NCBI GenBank assembly: GCA_030145945.1
Contig: JASLDK010000410.1
Span: 1 to 17,091 of the forward strand
Direction of reading: 5' to 3'
Source: Nocardioides sp.
Lineage (GTDB): Bacteria > Actinomycetota > Actinomycetes > Propionibacteriales > Nocardioidaceae
Length of the DNA stretch: 17,091 bases
Part shown: positions 14,432 to 17,091 of the stretch, one piece after another
Layout of the letters: every line of letters begins with the position of its first letter
Position numbering within the stretch: position 1 is the first letter of the stretch
Made by a program: the position numbers and the translations under genes
Notes under the pieces: model-generated
The model's input: only the letters and a program-made list of their open reading frames with translations
What the model was told of the DNA's origin: nothing
The model's database searches: none

Positions 14432-16167
14432 GCCGAGACCTCCTCTCCGCGCACACCTTGCGAGGCGGCGATCTCCTGATAGGTCGGGTTGTCCTGCATG
14501 AGCTCCTCGTGCGTGCCCTGGCCGACGACCTTGACGTCCTCGAGCACGAGGATCAGGTCGGCGTAGCGGATGGTGGCGATCCGCTGACCCACGATCAACA
14601 TGGTCGCCTCCTGCGTCACCGGCTTCAGGGCCGCCCGCAACCGGGCATCCGTGGCGACGTCGAGCGCGGAGAACGCGTCGTCGAAGAGATAGATCTCGGG
14701 CCGGCGTACCAGTGCCCGGGCGATGGCGAGGCGCTGACGCTGGCCGCCGGAGACCGTCGTACCGCCCTGGGAGACGGGGGTGTCGAGGCCTTCGGGCATG
14801 GCCCGGACGAAGTCGGCTCCCTGCGCGATCTCGAGGGCCTGCCACAGCTCGGCGTCGGTGGCCTCGGGGCGGCCGTAGCGCAGGTTGGTGGCGACGGTCC
14901 CGGAGAACAGGAAGGCGCGTTGAGGCACGAGCCCGATCCGTGACCAGAGCAGCTCGGGGTCGAGCTCGCGGACGTCGACGCCATCGACGCGCACGCTGCC
15001 CTCGGTCGCGTCGAGCAGGCGGGGGATCAGATTGACGAGGGTGGTCTTGCCGGCACCGGTGGAGCCGATCAACGCGATCGTCTGTCCGGGGCGAGCGGCG
15101 AACGAGACACCGCTGAGCACGGGCGCCTCGGCGCCCGGATAGGTCAGCCCGACGTTGTCGAGGTCGAGATGACCGGCGACGTGGACCTCCGTGACCGGGT
15201 TGGCTGGGGGTACGACGCTCGAGCCCGTCTCGAGCACCTCGGTGATGCGGTCGGCGCTGACGGCCGCACGCGGCACCATCATCAGCATGAAGGTGCCCAT
15301 CATCACCGACATCAGGATCTGCATCAGGTAGGACAGGAACGCCGTCAGCGCACCGACCTCCATCTGGCCGCTGTCCACGCGGTGGCCGCCGAACCAGATC
15401 ACGCCGACGCTGGCGACGTTGGAGACCACCATGACCATCGGGAACATGGCCGCCATCCAGCGACCGGCCGTCAGCGAGACGGCCGTCAGATCGGCGTTGG
15501 CGTTCTCGAACCGCCGAGTCTCCTGGGGTTCGCGGACGAACGCGCGGACCACGCGGATGCCGGTGATCTGCTCACGCAGCACCTTGTTGACCTCGTCGAG
15601 CCGCTCCTGGACGGAGCGGAACGCGGGCACCATCTGCGAAACGATGATCCCGACGCAGACGAAGAGGACCGGGACGACCGAGACGACCAGCCAGGACAGG
15701 CCGAAGTCCTCACGCATCGCCATGACCACGCCACCCACCATCATGATCGGGATGCTCACCGCCATGGTGCAGGTCATCATCGCCAGCATCTGCACCTGCT
15801 GCACGTCATTGGTGGAGCGGGTGATCAACGACGGCGCTCCGAGGTCGGCGACCTCGCGGGCCGAGAATTCGCCGATGCGGCCGAACACCTGACGTCGTAC
15901 GTCGCGCCCGAACGCCATCGCGGCCTGGCTGCCGAACCAGGCCGACGACATCGCGCAGGCAGCCTGGACCAGGGCGATCGCGAGCATCAGGGCGCCGATC
16001 CGCAGCACGTAACCGTTGTCGCCGCGGGCGATGCCCTTGTCGATGATGTCGGCGTTGAGGTGGGGCAGGTAGAGCATCGCCACGGTGGAGGTGAACTGCA
16101 GGATGACCAGGATCGTCAGCCAGCGGCGGTAGGGCGCGAGGTGGGTGCGCAGGAGACGGACGAGCAT
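14428..16167 (-). CDS. ABC exporter half-transporter A (TMD-NBD), degenerate ATPase subunit
   Basis: A 579-residue half-transporter with six membrane helices (about 15-310) and an ATPase domain (about 340-579). Walker A GSTGAGKTT begins near residue 368 and the signature VSGGQRQR is intact. The catalytic Glu after Walker B is Asp497 (IYLFDDAFS), and the switch His is Gln528 (IVGQRIATI). These are the classic substitutions of the non-catalytic subunit in heterodimeric exporters, and they complement the altered signature of subunit B. The ATG at 16167 overlaps the last base of the TetR stop (TGATG). An in-frame upstream extension is a shadow of the TetR gene. Expected to form one exporter with the downstream gene. 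Confidence 0.94.
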   Translation of the reverse strand: MLVRLLRTHLAPYRRWLTILVILQFTSTVAMLYLPHLNADIIDKGIARGDNGYVLRIGALMLAIALVQAACAMSSAWFGSQAAMAFGRDVRRQVFGRIGEFSAREVADLGAPSLITRSTNDVQQVQMLAMMTCTMAVSIPIMMVGGVVMAMREDFGLSWLVVSVVPVLFVCVGIIVSQMVPAFRSVQERLDEVNKVLREQITGIRVVRAFVREPQETRRFENANADLTAVSLTAGRWMAAMFPMVMVVSNVASVGVIWFGGHRVDSGQMEVGALTAFLSYLMQILMSVMMGTFMLMMVPRAAVSADRITEVLETGSSVVPPANPVTEVHVAGHLDLDNVGLTYPGAEAPVLSGVSFAARPGQTIALIGSTGAGKTTLVNLIPRLLDATEGSVRVDGVDVRELDPELLWSRIGLVPQRAFLFSGTVATNLRYGRPEATDAELWQALEIAQGADFVRAMPEGLDTPVSQGGTTVSGGQRQRLAIARALVRRPEIYLFDDAFSALDVATDARLRAALKPVTQEATMLIVGQRIATIRYADLILVLEDVKVVGQGTHEELMQDNPTYQEIAASQGVRGEEVSA

Positions 16168-16751
16168 CAGGATTCGCTCCTCTCGACGCCGTGGAGCACG
16201 GTGTCGACGATCTGGGCGGGGGTCAGCAGGTTGTTGTCGGCGATCTCCCGGTGGGAGCCGGCGAAGGTGAGCAGCCGCCACACGTGCATCACCTGGGCGG
16301 GGGGAAGGGTGAGCCGATCGGCGTCCGGCTCGATCAGGGCGAGCAGGCGGCGGTGCACCTCGGCCTGACCTTCAACGATCTCGGGACGATCATGCAGGTG
16401 CTTCGGTGGTCCGACCGCACCGATGGCTCGCATCAGTTCGAAGACCGCGAGGAAGCGCTGCTGCATGATCGAGGTCATCGCGAGCATCCGCTCACGCAGC
16501 GGCAGCGCCGAGTCGATCTCCTCGAGTCGGCGTACCAACTCCCCTGGATCGAAGGCACGGGCGATCGTGGCGTCGACGAGCTCGTCCTTGGACTCGAAGA
16601 CCCGGAAGATGGTGCCTTCCGCGACACCGGCAGCCTCGGCGATCAAGCGGGTCGTGACAGCACGGCCGTGCTCGTAGAGGAGCGGTCGGGTCGCCCGGAT
16701 CAGCGCCTCACGGCGGTCCTCCGGCGACATCGGTGCGGCACGAGGTGGCAT
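16167..16751 (-). CDS. TetR/AcrR family transcriptional regulator of the ABC exporter
   Basis: A 194-residue repressor. The N-terminal helix-turn-helix (about 10-55) has REALIRATRPLLYEHG, VTTRLIAEAAGVAEGTIFRVF and the ESKDELVDATIARAF segment typical of TetR proteins; the rest is a helical ligand-binding and dimerisation domain. The ATG at 16751 is preferred over a GTG at 16781, which lies inside the operator, because a -10-like CATACT ends 7 nt before it, implying a leaderless mRNA. It is the first gene of the TetR-ABC-ABC operon and overlaps the next gene. A palindromic operator in its own promoter indicates that it represses the whole operon until an export substrate binds. Confidence 0.93.
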   Translation of the reverse strand: MPPRAAPMSPEDRREALIRATRPLLYEHGRAVTTRLIAEAAGVAEGTIFRVFESKDELVDATIARAFDPGELVRRLEEIDSALPLRERMLAMTSIMQQRFLAVFELMRAIGAVGPPKHLHDRPEIVEGQAEVHRRLLALIEPDADRLTLPPAQVMHVWRLLTFAGSHREIADNNLLTPAQIVDTVLHGVERSES

Positions 16752-16758
16752 GCCCGCC

Positions 16759-16787
16759 AGTATGAATGAGTGAGGACTCACTCACAA
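16759..16787 (-). promoter_or_regulatory. Leaderless promoter of the TetR-ABC operon with palindromic operator
   Basis: On the minus strand TTGTGA (16782-16787) and CATACT (16759-16764) are separated by 17 nt. The spacer is almost filled by the perfect palindrome TGAGTGAG-GA-CTCACTCA (16767-16784), whose right arm also overlaps the -35. Binding of a TetR dimer there would block RNA polymerase. The position directly upstream of the TetR gene supports autoregulation. Confidence 0.75.
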
Positions 16788-16812
16788 CTGCTTTTCCCTC
16801 GTTCGGCCGCGA

Positions 16813-17091
16813 TCAGCCCCGACGCCGTGCCCGCAGGGGCGCCGTGAGCCGCCAGGAACGGGAGGCGCGCAGGGCAGCAAGTTCGGCCTCGGCCGCGGCG
16901 ATCCCGCGCTCCGCCCGTTCCAGCCGTTGCCTCTTGCGCCGGTTCCGGGCCCGCAGGGCGCCGACCAGTCCATGGAGACGTTCGATCTCGGCATCGCGCG
17001 TCGCCACGTCTCGGTGGAGTTGCTCGACGTACGCGTCGAGATCGGCGATGCGCTTGCCTCGACGCGCCAGCTCAGGCCGCGCCTCGGCCAG
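16813..17091 (-). CDS. C-terminal coiled-coil end of a glycosyltransferase-like protein (5' part outside window)
   Basis: The frame is open from the right edge to the TGA ending at 16813, giving 92 C-terminal residues. The stretch is highly charged, with heptad-like Leu/Ala spacing (IADLDAYVEQLHRD, IERLHGLVGALRAR, AAAEAELAAL), so a coiled coil is likely. It ends in SRSWRLTAPLRARRRG; a terminal SWRxTxPLR motif after a coiled coil is common in actinobacterial glycosyltransferases and methyltransferases of surface-polysaccharide clusters. An internal GTG at 17007 could begin a 64-residue ORF, but continuity to the edge favours a truncated longer gene. The catalytic domain cannot be seen, so the enzyme class is inference. 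Confidence 0.6.
   Translation of the reverse strand: MAEARPELARRGKRIADLDAYVEQLHRDVATRDAEIERLHGLVGALRARNRRKRQRLERAERGIAAAEAELAALRASRSWRLTAPLRARRRG

Noticed and set aside
14432..14845. Upstream extension of the ABC subunit B frame
   Set aside because: It overlaps the ATPase domain of subunit A in another frame and has Arg/Pro-rich shadow composition. The ATG at 14431 gives a normal half-transporter.
15169..16368. 399-codon plus-strand frame rich in His and Asp
   Set aside because: It is antisense to ABC subunit A and the TetR gene. The His/Asp/Arg-rich composition is typical of a shadow frame.
1..17091. CRISPR arrays, tRNA/rRNA genes, insertion sequences, phage genes
   Set aside because: No regularly spaced direct repeats, cloverleaf with acceptor end, transposase or integrase motifs, or flanking target duplications were seen. 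The only large inverted repeat (7154-7222) encloses no gene.

Overview
The window is about 17 kb of very GC-rich chromosome with dense gene packing, frequent ATGA/GTGA stop-start overlaps, GTG starts and several apparently leaderless promoters. Gene content (SigE-type ECF sigma factor, IdeR/DtxR regulator, DUF2277, SIRT4-like sirtuin, saccharopine-dehydrogenase-like reductase) points to a high-GC actinobacterium, most likely Nocardioidaceae (Nocardioides-like). This placement is inferred from gene families and composition; no rRNA gene is present.

Layout. Positions 1-308 (-): 5' part of an NAD(P)-binding reductase. 342-2973 (+): ECF sigma factor with an ECF-type promoter in front of it, overlapping a membrane-anchored beta-propeller protein that may be its sensor/anti-sigma partner. 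3013-4101 (+): DUF2277 protein and a class II sirtuin, back to back. 4088-4774 (-): IdeR-type metal-dependent repressor, tail to tail with the sirtuin. 4843-7151 (+): a hotdog-like CxxC protein overlapping a GH13 alpha-glucosidase. 7154-7222: a perfect 26-bp inverted repeat filling the gap between convergent genes. 7228-9365 (-): a MarR regulator downstream of, and overlapping, a 14-TM DHA2 efflux pump. 9366-9734: a regulatory region. 9735-12423 (+): metQ-metN-metI methionine ABC importer. 12434-16751 (-): TetR regulator plus two ABC half-transporters forming a heterodimeric exporter. 16813-17091 (-): 3' end of a coiled-coil gene, probably glycosyltransferase-related.

The most interesting part is the 370-bp gap upstream of the efflux pump. 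On the minus strand it reads as a complete attenuator-like leader. In order it holds a sigma70-like promoter, an exceptionally long Shine-Dalgarno sequence, a 12-codon upstream ORF (MISHRMREVAAR), four alternating GGCUGC/GCAGCC segments that allow 1:2, 2:3, 3:4 or 1:4 pairing, a 13-bp stem closing a three-way junction, and a U-tract. A second, apparently leaderless promoter covered by GTTGA/TCAAC half-sites sits directly on the pump start. The pump may therefore have two inputs: translation of a leader peptide and a MarR repressor.

Two drug-efflux-type operons, each with its own regulator, flank a methionine importer. Nothing in the window looks like a phage, IS element, CRISPR array or tRNA.
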